NCBI GenBank assembly: GCA_030729925.1
Contig: JANQWK010000093.1
Span: 1 to 64,000, forward strand
Source: Saprospiraceae bacterium
Lineage (GTDB): Bacteria; Bacteroidota; Bacteroidia; Chitinophagales; Saprospiraceae
DNA length: 64,000 nucleotides
Reading direction: 5' to 3'
A program made the translations under genes and the position numbers. This document shows positions 25,731 to 35,141 of this stretch, in pieces. Under the pieces are notes generated by a model. That model had not been told where the DNA came from, made no database searches, and saw only the letters and a program-made list of their open reading frames with translations. Each line of letters opens with the position of its first letter. Position 1 is the stretch's first letter.

Positions 25731-26477
25731 ATAGGAGGCGCCATTGATATCCAATATGCCCCCTGTCATGAATTCACTGCCCTCTGATGCCAAAAACAAT
25801 ATGCCATGCGCCACTTCTTCGGGCTGGGCAACCCTTCCCAGGGGGCTTTGGTTTTTAATGGATTGCCCCAGAGGGCCTTCAAGCGATTCCTTTGCCATGT
25901 CTGTGGCAACAAAACCAGGAGCTACCACACCAACATAGATGCGGTATTTGGCAACGTATTGTGCCAGCGACTGACTAAATGAGTTCAACGCAGCTTTACT
26001 GGCGCCGTAGGCAGGGTATTCGGGTTCCCCCCTGAAAGCTCCCCGAGAGGAGACATTCACGATGCGGCCTCCGCCATGGTCTTTCATGTAATGCACCGCC
26101 CAATAACACAAATTGGCGATGGCGTGCAGGTTGATATCCATGATGGTACGCCAAGCTTCTTGCCAGCTTTGATAGTCCACCTCGTCTATGCGGTGTGGGA
26201 CGAAAATTCCGGCATTGTTGACTACAATATCCAGCCCGCCGAGGTCTTCCACCGCTCGGATCACGAGTTTTTCGGCGGCAGCCGGATCGCTCAGGTCTGC
26301 TGCGATGGCGGTATGTCCTTTACCGGGCAATTCCGACAGAGTTTGCAAGGCCGCTTGGGCATTGTCTTTATATACGATCGCTACTGTAGCGCCTTTTTCG
26401 GCGAAAGCCAGCGCTGTCGCTCGGCCAATTCCTCTGGATCCTCCGGTAACGATTACTTTCTTGTGAGAAAAGTCCAT
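25719..26477 (-). CDS. Short-chain dehydrogenase/reductase (FabG-like)
   Basis: A 252-residue classical SDR. The NAD(P) motif is VIVTGGSRGIGRATA at the N terminus, NNAG follows, and the catalytic residues are in NVSSRGAFRGE and YGASK (Tyr-x-x-x-Lys). The C-terminal FMTGGILDINGA is typical of 3-oxoacyl-ACP-reductase-like SDRs. The substrate is not readable. The ATG at 26477 is preferred to a TTG two codons upstream. It is the last gene of a minus-strand run (29805 to 25719) and overlaps the convergent AlkD-like gene by 12 bases. Confidence 0.87.
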   Translation of the reverse strand: MDFSHKKVIVTGGSRGIGRATALAFAEKGATVAIVYKDNAQAALQTLSELPGKGHTAIAADLSDPAAAEKLVIRAVEDLGGLDIVVNNAGIFVPHRIDEVDYQSWQEAWRTIMDINLHAIANLCYWAVHYMKDHGGGRIVNVSSRGAFRGEPEYPAYGASKAALNSFSQSLAQYVAKYRIYVGVVAPGFVATDMAKESLEGPLGQSIKNQSPLGRVAQPEEVAHGILFLASEGSEFMTGGILDINGASYLRT

Positions 26478-26504
26478 GTGCAAGGGTTGTGTGCAATGAA
26501 AAAA

Positions 26505-27230
26505 TCAAAGCGATTCAAACAAGCGCTTTTTTTGCGCTTCGTATTCTTCCAGGGTGAGTATGTTCCTGGCTTTTAAGTCTTCCAATAAGTCAAATTGGGG
26601 ATTCCCTTCACCCCGTATTTTTCGGACAAACGATTCGAAGTCAGGATGTTGCCGCAAAGTGTGAAAGGCGGGGTGGGTGTGAAGCTTGTCGGCATCTGAA
26701 AAGCCGTGCTGGAAGGCCAGCCCGAGGTGCCGGAAAGCGGGTGCGGGTTCTTCCAACTGCGCATAACAACAGGCCAGGTTAAAATGAAGTCCGGGATCTT
26801 CCGGGCGGTAGGACAGGGCTGCCTCGAAAGCTGATAAGGCGAGTTCATAATTTTCCAGCCTATACGCCTGAATGCCTTTTTTGCGGTAGTCATCTGGTTC
26901 CGTCAAAGGATCCGAGAAGGTGCTGGTTTGCGCTGGCGCGAAAACCGGTTCTGCCAAGGGGCCTGCTGCGCTGCGAGTCTTGTGGGTATTGTATTTTTGG
27001 TCAAAGTCTTCTTGGGGCATGACCACAAACAGAATGGCATCAATAAACCCGATTAGGGCGGGTACAATGATGATAGGAACTGGGTCAGGGGGAGCTGCCA
27101 TCATTAAAATCCCTAGCATGGCAGCTAAAAACATCAGGATGCCCCAGACCTGTTGACCGAGGTAAAAACGGTGTACGCCGAACACACCGAAGGTGAGGGC
27201 TAAAAAAGCAGTGACAAGTTTGTTCTTCAT
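26505..27230 (-). CDS. TM2-domain membrane protein with TPR and SHOCT-like tail
   Basis: A 241-residue protein. The N-terminal TM2 domain has two hydrophobic segments with the GVFGVHRFYLGQ motif between them; a third hydrophobic stretch precedes FVVMPQEDFDQKYN. Residues about 115-220 contain a TPR-like helix pair (GIQAYRLENYELALSAFEAALS, only its pattern is cited) and a longer helical region. The C terminus LLEDLKARNILTLEEYEAQK is a SHOCT-type short helical motif. Start at ATG 27230; a TTG lies four codons upstream. TM2 and SHOCT domains are common in small envelope proteins with no known activity. It is 39 bases downstream of the dynamin-like gene. Confidence 0.75.
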   Translation of the reverse strand: MKNKLVTAFLALTFGVFGVHRFYLGQQVWGILMFLAAMLGILMMAAPPDPVPIIIVPALIGFIDAILFVVMPQEDFDQKYNTHKTRSAAGPLAEPVFAPAQTSTFSDPLTEPDDYRKKGIQAYRLENYELALSAFEAALSYRPEDPGLHFNLACCYAQLEEPAPAFRHLGLAFQHGFSDADKLHTHPAFHTLRQHPDFESFVRKIRGEGNPQFDLLEDLKARNILTLEEYEAQKKRLFESL

Positions 27231-27269
27231 AGCAATGGGCAATTGCGCAGTTTTTCAGAGAACAACCTT

Positions 27270-29000
27270 TTACAAAGGCAATTTAGGCAGCTCCTGCTCG
27301 ATAGCATGCAGCCTGTCTTGTATGCCGTTGTGTTGCTGTTCCAAAATTTTTAATTGGGTATCTTCTTTGGCCAGCATCTGGTCAAAGGCATCAAAATTAT
27401 GATCTATTCTGTTTTTTAGGTGATGGATATAAGATTTTAATTTTTGATCAACGGTTTGCTGGATGCGGTTTCTGCCTTTGTCGAGTTCTGCGCTGAAGGA
27501 TTGCATGATTTTTTTGCGCTTGATCGAACTGCTTACTCCGGCAAATACCAATCCGATAGTAGTCAGTACGCCGCCGGTGATGTCAAAAACCATACCCTGG
27601 GTAACGGCTGCGAGTATGATACCGATGGCCGCCAGACCACTTCCCGTGGCGATATTGGGGCTGATGGCCTGTTTTTCGGGAAACAGGTTGTCATCGAAGA
27701 AACTGTCGGTTTTATGAATAAAGCTGGCAAAGGCAGTCTGTAATTCCTCGAGGACTCGCAAGCGCCGCTCTGCGATATCGCTGAACACGGCATGGTCGTT
27801 GCGCAGGATGGTTTCGCTGTTGCGGATTTTCAGGTCAATGAGCTTGGCCATTTGCTGGATGCTGTCTGCAAGGTCAATGACGCCGGTTTGCAGGCGCTGC
27901 CCCAAACTTTCTGTCAGTTCTGCTTCGAGAGAGCGGATCAACTGGTCGAGCCATTCCCGAACCGAGGATTTGGAGCTGAAAATAGCAGAAAAAGAACGGC
28001 GCAGGAGGGAGGGAAAAGAAAGCCCTTGTTGGAGTTCCCCCGTTTTGAGCCGCACGGTCTGGTCAAACGAAGCCAGTAGGTTTTCGACAAAAAGATCTAC
28101 CTGCTTGAAGGATCTCGCTTCCTGCTCGTCGAGCGTCTGGTGGATATCCTGGCGGAAATGGCGATCGGCCTCCAATTGTTTGTGGCGATCCTGCAAGCCG
28201 GAACCTATTTTTTGGTGAATGTGTATGGCCGTATGGACATTATTGGTGAGCTTCAACAGGGGAGCCTTCCCCCCGGTGATGTGTTCCCGGATATACGTCC
28301 GCAGCGACTCAAATCCACTGGTTTCGCTTTGTCCGGCAATCTCTTCCTTGGCAGATAGGGCAAAAATCCGAGGACTTGTTATTCCTTTTTGCTGGGCGAA
28401 GTCCTTAAGTCCTGCGATATTAACCTGCAAATCTGCTTCAGACATGAGGTCTTTTTGCTGCAGGACAAAGATGATTTTTTTCTGCCAGTCTTTGTGGATA
28501 TACTGGAAGAAGTCCCATGCGCTCTGCCGATAGGGGTTTTTGGCTTCGAAAACAAAAACGATGAGGTCGGATGCAGGAATGTAACTTTCGGTGATTTCCT
28601 GATGATGGGCGACAATGGTATTGGTGCCGGGGGTGTCCACAATACCAATTTCCTTCAGAATGGGTATGGGAAGCTGCACTTGTTTGAGGTAAGGATTGAC
28701 CCTTATCTCTTTAGCCTCCTCGCCATAGGTGATCTGCTGGATCATGTCGGTAATGGGCTGGGGACCTGTTTTGGCAATCTCTTCTCCCGTATCCAGGAGC
28801 GCATTGATAAAAGAACTTTTGCCAGCCTTTACTTCACCCACCACGACAAAAAGGAAAGGCTCGTGGATCCGATTGCGCAAATCACTCACGATAGCTGCCA
28901 GCTCCTGATGCCGGATGGTCATGGTCAGCTCGTGAAGGTCTTTAATGATTTCGTCGAGATGTGCCCGATGCGATTGTATGTCCTGGTTGATGAGTTCCAC
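27270..29000 (-). CDS. Bacterial dynamin-like GTPase
   Basis: A 576-residue large GTPase. G1 is GEVKAGKSS (55-63), G3 is DTPG (122-125) and G4 is QQKD (181-184). A long helical region follows, with a hydrophobic double segment near residues 450-490 (ATGSGLAAIGIILAAVTQG, then GGVLTTIGLVFAGV) that would insert into or span the membrane. This G-domain plus helical bundle plus membrane paddle matches bacterial dynamin-like proteins, which bind and remodel or protect membranes. The start codon is GTG (29000). It lies between wbqC (11 bases upstream) and the TM2 protein gene; a membrane-maintenance operon is plausible. Confidence 0.85.
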   Translation of the reverse strand: MELINQDIQSHRAHLDEIIKDLHELTMTIRHQELAAIVSDLRNRIHEPFLFVVVGEVKAGKSSFINALLDTGEEIAKTGPQPITDMIQQITYGEEAKEIRVNPYLKQVQLPIPILKEIGIVDTPGTNTIVAHHQEITESYIPASDLIVFVFEAKNPYRQSAWDFFQYIHKDWQKKIIFVLQQKDLMSEADLQVNIAGLKDFAQQKGITSPRIFALSAKEEIAGQSETSGFESLRTYIREHITGGKAPLLKLTNNVHTAIHIHQKIGSGLQDRHKQLEADRHFRQDIHQTLDEQEARSFKQVDLFVENLLASFDQTVRLKTGELQQGLSFPSLLRRSFSAIFSSKSSVREWLDQLIRSLEAELTESLGQRLQTGVIDLADSIQQMAKLIDLKIRNSETILRNDHAVFSDIAERRLRVLEELQTAFASFIHKTDSFFDDNLFPEKQAISPNIATGSGLAAIGIILAAVTQGMVFDITGGVLTTIGLVFAGVSSSIKRKKIMQSFSAELDKGRNRIQQTVDQKLKSYIHHLKNRIDHNFDAFDQMLAKEDTQLKILEQQHNGIQDRLHAIEQELPKLPL

Positions 29001-29011
29001 AAGCGTTGTTT

Positions 29012-29671
29012 TTAGCGGTTAAAGGAACAGGCTGACTCCAGCAGGAGCGTAGCCTCAGGTCCTGTGCAAAACAGCAGATCCAATATGCTAAGATCGGGTA
29101 AAAATCCGTGTTTTTCCATAAAAACCTGCGGATAAACAGGTGGCTGGTAGTTCCAACTGAAAGTGGAACTGGTTTTTTTGGGCAGGATCTGGTTGCGCGC
29201 ATCGAACCAACCAGGATCACATTCGGTTTGGTAATTTTCGGTAAAGGCAAGAGAAAAATCGAGATGCAGCAGGGTTTTGATTTTTTCCAGCAAGGCCAGG
29301 TTCCAGTCGAACAGCCAAGTGTAGGACTTTCGGTAGAAGGGTTGAATTTCCGGGGCGTAATCGTCAAAAAACGGGGCATTCCCATAGGCCGACTGTATGC
29401 TCTGCCAGTGCTGGTTTTGCCAGGGTAGCTGGTAAGCTATCCTGGTCTCCCGAATGGGCTGTCGCTGGTGTTTTCCCTTTTCCAAAGGGATACCCAGCAC
29501 CAGCTCCCCATTGGCTGCGGCGAGGATGGTCTTATTGCGAAAACTGCGTTTTTGGTAATTTTCGCATTGTTCAAGCACCAGCTCTCGACTTCCGGCAAGC
29601 AGTGCCAGATAGGGAATGCCCGGTAAGTAATGGAGTTCTATGCAAATGTTCGGTTTGTACAATTCCGACAT
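29012..29671 (-). CDS. WbqC-family protein
   Basis: A 219-residue protein with the WbqC outline: ELHYLPGIPYLALL at the N terminus, CENYQKRSFRNKT, LVLGIPLEKGKHQRQPI, and PEIQPFYRK further on. WbqC proteins are found near O-antigen and glycolipid genes, and their reaction is not well defined. The ATG shares one base with the TAA of the 44-residue gene upstream (TAATG at 29669-29673), which suggests coupled translation. The dynamin-like gene starts 11 bases downstream. Confidence 0.85.
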   Translation of the reverse strand: MSELYKPNICIELHYLPGIPYLALLAGSRELVLEQCENYQKRSFRNKTILAAANGELVLGIPLEKGKHQRQPIRETRIAYQLPWQNQHWQSIQSAYGNAPFFDDYAPEIQPFYRKSYTWLFDWNLALLEKIKTLLHLDFSLAFTENYQTECDPGWFDARNQILPKKTSSTFSWNYQPPVYPQVFMEKHGFLPDLSILDLLFCTGPEATLLLESACSFNR

Positions 29672-29805
29672 TAAAAAGAGCTTCGATACACCAAAAACAT
29701 CAGAATGACCAATACGACTGTGGCTATTACAATGACAGTTAAGACTTTCTTGGCTTCTTTTTGTTCTTTAGCGGCTCGCTTTATTCGTTGTTGGTGCTTT
29801 GCCAT
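29671..29805 (-). CDS. 44-residue single-pass membrane protein
   Basis: A short gene found by reading the gap between the Gfo/Idh gene and wbqC. It begins MAKHQQRIKRAAKEQKEAKK, a very basic N-terminal stretch, followed by one hydrophobic helix VLTVIVIATVVLVILMFLVY and a short SSF-type tail. Positive residues before the helix predict an N-in, single-pass inner-membrane protein. Its TAA overlaps the wbqC ATG by one base, and it is in the same orientation as wbqC and the dynamin-like gene. Function unknown. Confidence 0.65.
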   Translation of the reverse strand: MAKHQQRIKRAAKEQKEAKKVLTVIVIATVVLVILMFLVYRSSF

Positions 29806-29857
29806 TTTCGTTGGTTTTTAGTGAAAAAAGAAGATACTTGCTTCAAGATAATGGGTT

Positions 29858-31303
29858 TTACACCGGCAGGGTGAATCCTTCCCGGTATTTTTTTGTGACA
29901 AAATCATTGATCTCGGGCAGATTGGTGATTTTCATGGACTTGCCATCCCAGTATAGTTTCTTTCTGCCAAAATAGTCATAACTGACTTCGCCGTTATATT
30001 TTCTGGATTCATTTCTCACCTGGTACGCTCGGATAGCGAGATTGCCCATGAGAACCGTTTCCGTAAACGGACCCGCATAATCAAATGAAGAAGCGAGTGC
30101 CAGGTGCTCTTTGGACCCGTAACCCGCTTTACAGGCTTCTGTCCAGGATTGGTTGTGGATGAGATCCAGGTTGCCGGCCTGACTGGTGTCCAGTGTATCT
30201 GCTTGCTGGCCTCCAATATAGAGTTTTGGGTTGTCGCCGTAGGTATCCACCGTGATAATCCCTTTTTGTCCCATCATGATGGCACCTCCACTCCAATCGG
30301 GCTTGAATTTGTCCGCTATTTCGTCCGGAATGACCGGCATAATACCCCCATCTGTCCATTCAATGACGACGCCCTCCGGATTATTGGCATCCTTGGGGAA
30401 GTCAATGCTTACGCGAGAGGCTACCGGGCACCCTTCGGGCACATAATCAGGCGACCACATCCGAGAATACATGTCCGCTACACTGGCTTGTACTCCCGTC
30501 GGGTATCCTAATTTTAGGGCTTTGTAAGGGGCATCAAACAAATGACAGCCCATGTCGCCCAACGCTCCCGTGCCAAAGTCCCAAAATCCGCGCCAGTTAA
30601 AAGGATGCAGGTTGGGGGTAAACGAACGGCTGGATGCAGGCCCCAACCAGAGGTCCCAAGCCAGGTCATCAGGCTTGGAAGCAGGATCTGCTTTTGGAAA
30701 GCCTATTCCTTGTGGCCAGACCGGGCGATTGGTCCAGATATATACTTTAGTAATGGTTCCGATGCGTTTTTTGTCCACCCAGTCAATTACTTTTTGAACT
30801 CCAGGATTGGATCCTCCCTGGTTGCCCATTTGTGTGACTACCCGCTGGGAAGCGGCGGTCTCGGTAAGCAAACGTGCTTCTGCCAAGGTATGCGTGATGG
30901 GTTTTTGCACATATACATGGAGCCCTTTCATCATAGCGTTGTAGGCGATCACGGCATGGGTATGGTCGGGCGTACTGATGGTAACGGCATCCAGACCGTC
31001 TTCTTTGTCCAAAAGCTCCCTGAAGTCTGAATAAAACTTAGCATCCGGAAATCGTTTGACGGAGGTAACGGCTTGTTTGGGATCCACATCGCAAAGGGCA
31101 ATCACCCTGTTTTTGCCATTGTTCCACGCGTTCCTAATGTCGCTGTTCCCTTTGCCACCGGCTCCAATAGCTGCAATGGCCAGTTGGTCAGAGGGAGCGG
31201 TGTATCCCGGACCGCCCAGGACGTGTCGAGGTACCAGGAAGAACCCCGCACCGGCTACTGTGCTTGTTTTCAGGAAATCCCTTCTGTTTTTTTTGTTTGT
31301 CAT
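29858..31303 (-). CDS. Tat-exported Gfo/Idh/MocA-family oxidoreductase
   Basis: A 481-residue protein. The N terminus NKKNRRDFLKTSTVAGAGFF is a twin-arginine signal (RRDFLK), so the folded enzyme is exported to the periplasm with its cofactor. The Rossmann motif follows as IAAIGAGGKGNSD, with CDVDPKQA at the second strand, TISTPDHTHAVIA and the catalytic Lys in HVYVQKPITHT. The C-terminal part has many Trp and Gly residues, as in the long periplasmic members that are frequent in Bacteroidota and Planctomycetota and are thought to act on carbohydrates. The substrate is unknown. It sits 52 bases upstream of the 44-residue gene. Confidence 0.88.
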   Translation of the reverse strand: MTNKKNRRDFLKTSTVAGAGFFLVPRHVLGGPGYTAPSDQLAIAAIGAGGKGNSDIRNAWNNGKNRVIALCDVDPKQAVTSVKRFPDAKFYSDFRELLDKEDGLDAVTISTPDHTHAVIAYNAMMKGLHVYVQKPITHTLAEARLLTETAASQRVVTQMGNQGGSNPGVQKVIDWVDKKRIGTITKVYIWTNRPVWPQGIGFPKADPASKPDDLAWDLWLGPASSRSFTPNLHPFNWRGFWDFGTGALGDMGCHLFDAPYKALKLGYPTGVQASVADMYSRMWSPDYVPEGCPVASRVSIDFPKDANNPEGVVIEWTDGGIMPVIPDEIADKFKPDWSGGAIMMGQKGIITVDTYGDNPKLYIGGQQADTLDTSQAGNLDLIHNQSWTEACKAGYGSKEHLALASSFDYAGPFTETVLMGNLAIRAYQVRNESRKYNGEVSYDYFGRKKLYWDGKSMKITNLPEINDFVTKKYREGFTLPV

Positions 31304-31375
31304 GTAAGCTTGTATTTGAAACTAAAATAGTTAAAAAAGCGAATTCATGAAATATTTTTTGCGATAGCAAGTACT

Positions 31376-32668
31376 TTAACCGATGAAGTTGGACTCATAA
31401 AAAGCGACAACGGTCTCATCTATCATGATATCTGCGAATCGTATGGGATGCTTGAGCAAAATGCCTTCCAAGGTTCGACAACGGCTGAGGGCTACATAGG
31501 TTTGCCCCCGTTCAAATGCCCCACCCCCCATGTCAATGATGACTCGGTCGAAGGTTTTTCCTTGGGACTTGTGAATCGTGATGGCCCAGGCCAGGCGGAG
31601 GGGATACTGGGTAAACGACCCCAAGACCTCGGTTTCGAGTTTCCCGCTGCTGAGGTCGGTCTTGTAGCGGATGATCTCCCAGTCATGCGGTTGGACTTCT
31701 ATGGTTTGGGTACCTCCTTTTCGGTCACTGACCCTGACCAAGATATGCTCCTCCTGGTCTAAATCAATAACTTCCCCTATGGTGCCGTTGACGTATTTTT
31801 TTTCGGGGTCGTTTTTGAGAAACATCACCTGCGCACCGACTTTTAGTTGCAGGATTTGGTCGGTGGGATAGGACCTGGGGTCGAATTGCCCATATATGCC
31901 AGCCTGAAACAATTGGGGTTTACCGGGCAGCTCGGCGAGCTTTTTCATATTGAGGGCATCCACGCTGTAATTTCTGGCGGATAAGGTCAGATAGGGGCCC
32001 TCTGCAGGCTCGCGAACCTTGGGCAGGTGCCGCTGGTTGAGTTCCTCCAGCTCCTCCGGATCAATCCGGTTGAGCCGAATAGCGTCCAGTAATTTCAAAA
32101 AGTGGATGTTGTCCTGGCGATAGACCTTACTGAGTTCTACAAAGTCCATATCCAGCGATTGAAACGCCGCTGCCGCGAAAAAAAAAGGGTTTGGGTATCG
32201 GGCATAAAAATAGGGGCTTTCCTGGTCGGAAACCACCGGAGGTAATTGGAACAGATCCCCGAACAAGATGAGCTGCAAGCCCCCAAAAGGGCGGTTGTTT
32301 TCCCTGTTCCTGCGGAGAAACAGGTCAATATGATCGAAAATGTCCGCCCGAACCATCGAAACCTCGTCAATGATGAGCGCATCGAGGGATTTGTACAAGC
32401 GATGACTTTTCTTTTTTCGGATTTCACCGGGGTCAAAGAGCCTGGGCGGGAAGCCAAAAAAGGAGTGTATGGTCTGACCCTTTACGTTGAGCGCAGCAAT
32501 GCCGGTAGGAGCCACAACAGCAACCTTTTTGGCGGTGGTTTGGCGGAACAACTGGAGTAGCGTGGATTTTCCCGTACCGGCACGTCCGGTAATGAATACA
32601 TGCCGGTGCTCTTTTTCCAGACAGTCCAGAATGTACCTGAACTCCGCATTCAATTCAAGTGGCTGCAA
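31376..32668 (-). CDS. PIF1-like / RecD-like AAA ATPase helicase
   Basis: A 430-residue superfamily 1B helicase. Walker A GRAGTGKST (28-36), motif Ia APTGIAALNVKGQTIHSFFGF, Walker B LIIDEVSMVRAD, motif III FGDLFQLPPV, and the C-terminal motifs ITIHKSQGKTFD and YVALSRCRTLEGI are all present and in PIF1 order. It unwinds DNA 5' to 3', probably in repair or replication. The start is a TTG at 32668; no in-frame ATG occurs before Walker A. It is divergent from trmN6. Confidence 0.9.
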   Translation of the reverse strand: MQPLELNAEFRYILDCLEKEHRHVFITGRAGTGKSTLLQLFRQTTAKKVAVVAPTGIAALNVKGQTIHSFFGFPPRLFDPGEIRKKKSHRLYKSLDALIIDEVSMVRADIFDHIDLFLRRNRENNRPFGGLQLILFGDLFQLPPVVSDQESPYFYARYPNPFFFAAAAFQSLDMDFVELSKVYRQDNIHFLKLLDAIRLNRIDPEELEELNQRHLPKVREPAEGPYLTLSARNYSVDALNMKKLAELPGKPQLFQAGIYGQFDPRSYPTDQILQLKVGAQVMFLKNDPEKKYVNGTIGEVIDLDQEEHILVRVSDRKGGTQTIEVQPHDWEIIRYKTDLSSGKLETEVLGSFTQYPLRLAWAITIHKSQGKTFDRVIIDMGGGAFERGQTYVALSRCRTLEGILLKHPIRFADIMIDETVVAFYESNFIG

Positions 32669-32692
32669 AAAGATAGATTTAAATGAGTATAA

Positions 32693-32720
32693 TTGTTCTG
32701 CTAAAGTTAAACTAATTTTG
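32693..32720 (+). promoter_or_regulatory. Bacteroidota-type promoter for trmN6
   Basis: TTG at 32693-32695, a 17-base spacer, and TAATTTTG at 32713-32720, an exact TAnnTTTG element, 33 bases upstream of the ATG at 32754. The downstream leader also has AGGAGA (32737-32742), an unusually good Shine-Dalgarno for this genome. Confidence 0.6.
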
Positions 32721-32753
32721 TTCCCTGAAAGTCAACAGGAGAATTTTATTTCC

Positions 32754-33482
32754 ATGGGAAAAACAAAAAAAACGGAGCCTTTCAGGTTCAAACAGTTCGC
32801 AATTAACCAGGATAAATGTAACATGAAAGTCGGTACAGATGGGGTACTGCTGGGAGCCTGGGCTACTGTGGAGCTGGACGGATTGGCGCTGGATATCGGA
32901 ACCGGAACAGGTCTCATTGCACTGATGTTGGCTCAACGCAATCCCGAGTTGAGGGTGCATGCCGTAGAAATAGATCCAGCGTCCTGCCATCAGGCCGCTG
33001 AGAATTTTGCAACTTGCCCCTGGTCAGATCGCCTGGATTTGTTCGATTCTTCCATCCAGGATTTTGCCGCGCAAACCAGCCAAACCTACGACTTGATCGT
33101 CAGCAATCCGCCGTTTTTTAGCGGGGGGACATTTACTTCTCCTGCCAACCGCCAATTGGTTCGACACACCGTTAAACTGCCGCACGGAGATTTGTTGAAG
33201 GCAGTTCAAAAATTGCTTTCTCCAGCCGGGAGCTTCTGCGTGGTTTTGCCGGTGATGGAAGGCCTGCGCTTTATCGAAATGGCCGGGCATTACAACTTGC
33301 ACTGCGTGCGAAAGACGAATGTCCGACCCAAGCCGAACAAGCCGGTAGAGCGTTTGTTGATTCAACTGGAACGACAGCATCATCCGCTCGTAGAAGACGA
33401 ACTGGTTATCCAACAAGGGGAGCCAAACGAGTGGACACCCGATTACAAAGCCCTAACGGGCGAGTTCTACCTGGATTTTTAA
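32754..33482 (+). CDS. trmN6: tRNA1(Val) adenine-37 N6-methyltransferase
   Basis: A 242-residue N6-adenine methyltransferase. FRFKQFAINQDKCNMKVGTDG (its N-terminal region) is typical of TrmN6/YfiC, the SAM motif is DIGTGTG (47-53), and the catalytic NPPF is at 118-121. The enzyme methylates A37 of tRNA1(Val). The ATG at 32754 is chosen from the AGGAGA 12 bases upstream and from family length; the reading frame stays open further upstream but overlaps the divergent helicase gene. It ends 12 bases before the convergent barrel gene. Confidence 0.9.
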   Translation: MGKTKKTEPFRFKQFAINQDKCNMKVGTDGVLLGAWATVELDGLALDIGTGTGLIALMLAQRNPELRVHAVEIDPASCHQAAENFATCPWSDRLDLFDSSIQDFAAQTSQTYDLIVSNPPFFSGGTFTSPANRQLVRHTVKLPHGDLLKAVQKLLSPAGSFCVVLPVMEGLRFIEMAGHYNLHCVRKTNVRPKPNKPVERLLIQLERQHHPLVEDELVIQQGEPNEWTPDYKALTGEFYLDF

Positions 33483-33494
33483 CCTTCGCTCTTG

Positions 33495-35132
33495 CTAAAA
33501 CCTTGCCCGGATCCCCCCCAGCGCATTGACACCAAATACGGGGTACCCCGTCCAGCGCTGGCGCCGATTGTTTGCTAAATTGTTGACATTCAAAAATAAA
33601 CCTATATTTTCGGCAAATTGATATTCCGCTCCCGCAGAGATATCAAAAAGGGCATTGAGGCGCTGAGCTTGTCCCTCCGCATCTAAGTAAGGCAACCCAT
33701 TTTCTGCAAAGAGGTTGGCGCGGAGCGAGAGTTTATCGTCCAACATCCGGTAAACAGCACCGACTTGTAGGGAAAAAGTGGGCAGTAACCACGCTTTTTC
33801 CTGATTTTCCGGGCGATAAACCTGTTGGTTTAGGGTGCCATGGAGGGATAAGTTGTCAAAAATTTGTCCGCTGAGCCCTACGCTGAGCTGGATGATGTTG
33901 ACGTTATCGTATAGTGCCAGAAATCGGGGTATGGTATCGTGGTTGGGCTGAAAAAGCGCGAGGTCTGTCGTTGCTTTGTACCCTAACTGCGCGTGGTAAT
34001 CCAGCCCGGAAAAAGCTCCTTTGGCGCCGGCATAGAAATGATAATAGCTGGTGTTTCTGAGCTCAGGGTTGGAAACCAGAAAGGGATTGTAATCACTCAG
34101 GGATCTGAAGTTGTTCTGCACGAGGTTACCTTCTGCCCCGGCAAACAAATGCACCAGATTGCCCACTAGTCCAAGGGAGGCTTCCACTGCCGGGAAAAAG
34201 AAAAATTGATCGGCGCTGGAGGCTACCCGGGCACCTAACTTTACCCTAAGGGCATCGGTATGGAGCGTATAAGAAGGACTGAAAGAAAAATTGTTCAGTT
34301 TTTGGGTAGTGGTATCGCGGAAGCGAGTCAGGTCTGCCACGAGCTGAAGTTCGAGGGGGTTCTTTTTTTGCAACCATTTTTTGGCCCGTACATCCAGGGT
34401 GAAGTTGTTTTCGCTGGAAGCGTAATTGTCCCGCATAAAATAACCATCCAGGTTGACGTCATAGTTGAGATCGCCAATGGTTTGTTCGCCATTGGACACT
34501 CCGGCATGAAGATCGAGTACGGAGAACCGTTGCCGGACGGCTTCCCGGTCAAAGGCAAGTAGGTTGGAACTATCCCGATCCTGGTTTTGATCGTGGTAAC
34601 CATAAAAGTGTACCTCGTCACGGGTGTAAGTGGCGCCACCTTTCACTGCAATTCCCTGATCCAGAAACAATTTTCCATTGAGGGAACCTTGCGAGTACTG
34701 AAAACGCTGATTGGCCAACCTGCTGTCGTTGTTGGCAGCGTGATGCCGGATGGCAATTCCCACATCCGATTTGTCGGTGGTGCTGAGTTGGTAGCCCCCG
34801 TCCAAGTAGAGGGAAAGCGGATAACCAGCCCCTGCTTGCAAAAAACCGGCATATTGTTTGGCCTGTTGGTCGGTGGCATAGGCTAAAGGTTTGATGCGGG
34901 GAGCGGGATATGCGATGCTCGGCACCCGGGATTGAATCAAATAATCGAGCCGTTTGCTGCTGGAATCCAGCGGGGGGAGTTTGGGATTGAGCCGAAAGCG
35001 TTCCGAATCCGCCAAACGGGCATCAAAATTTTTGATCACATCCACCTGTTCGGTGGCGAGGTTCTGTGCGCTGAGAAAGTTACAGCAAAAAACAAAAGGA
35101 AGGAGGGCAGCGCTGAGCTTATCTATTCTCAT
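33495..35132 (-). CDS. Outer-membrane beta-barrel protein, TonB-receptor-like, no plug domain
   Basis: A 545-residue protein with signal peptide ending CCNFLSAQ. After an N-terminal region of about 100 residues, alternating amphipathic strands run to the end, and the C terminus (GAEYQFAENIGLFLNVNNLANNRR, pattern cited only in part, then FGVNALGGIRARF) has the last-strand aromatic ending of outer-membrane barrels. The region resembles the barrel half of TonB-dependent receptors, but no plug domain or TonB box is visible. Its start lies 9 bases after the upstream TPR gene, so the two probably work together in the envelope. Transported substrate unknown. Confidence 0.75.
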   Translation of the reverse strand: MRIDKLSAALLPFVFCCNFLSAQNLATEQVDVIKNFDARLADSERFRLNPKLPPLDSSSKRLDYLIQSRVPSIAYPAPRIKPLAYATDQQAKQYAGFLQAGAGYPLSLYLDGGYQLSTTDKSDVGIAIRHHAANNDSRLANQRFQYSQGSLNGKLFLDQGIAVKGGATYTRDEVHFYGYHDQNQDRDSSNLLAFDREAVRQRFSVLDLHAGVSNGEQTIGDLNYDVNLDGYFMRDNYASSENNFTLDVRAKKWLQKKNPLELQLVADLTRFRDTTTQKLNNFSFSPSYTLHTDALRVKLGARVASSADQFFFFPAVEASLGLVGNLVHLFAGAEGNLVQNNFRSLSDYNPFLVSNPELRNTSYYHFYAGAKGAFSGLDYHAQLGYKATTDLALFQPNHDTIPRFLALYDNVNIIQLSVGLSGQIFDNLSLHGTLNQQVYRPENQEKAWLLPTFSLQVGAVYRMLDDKLSLRANLFAENGLPYLDAEGQAQRLNALFDISAGAEYQFAENIGLFLNVNNLANNRRQRWTGYPVFGVNALGGIRARF

Positions 35133-35141
35133 GGATCAGGA

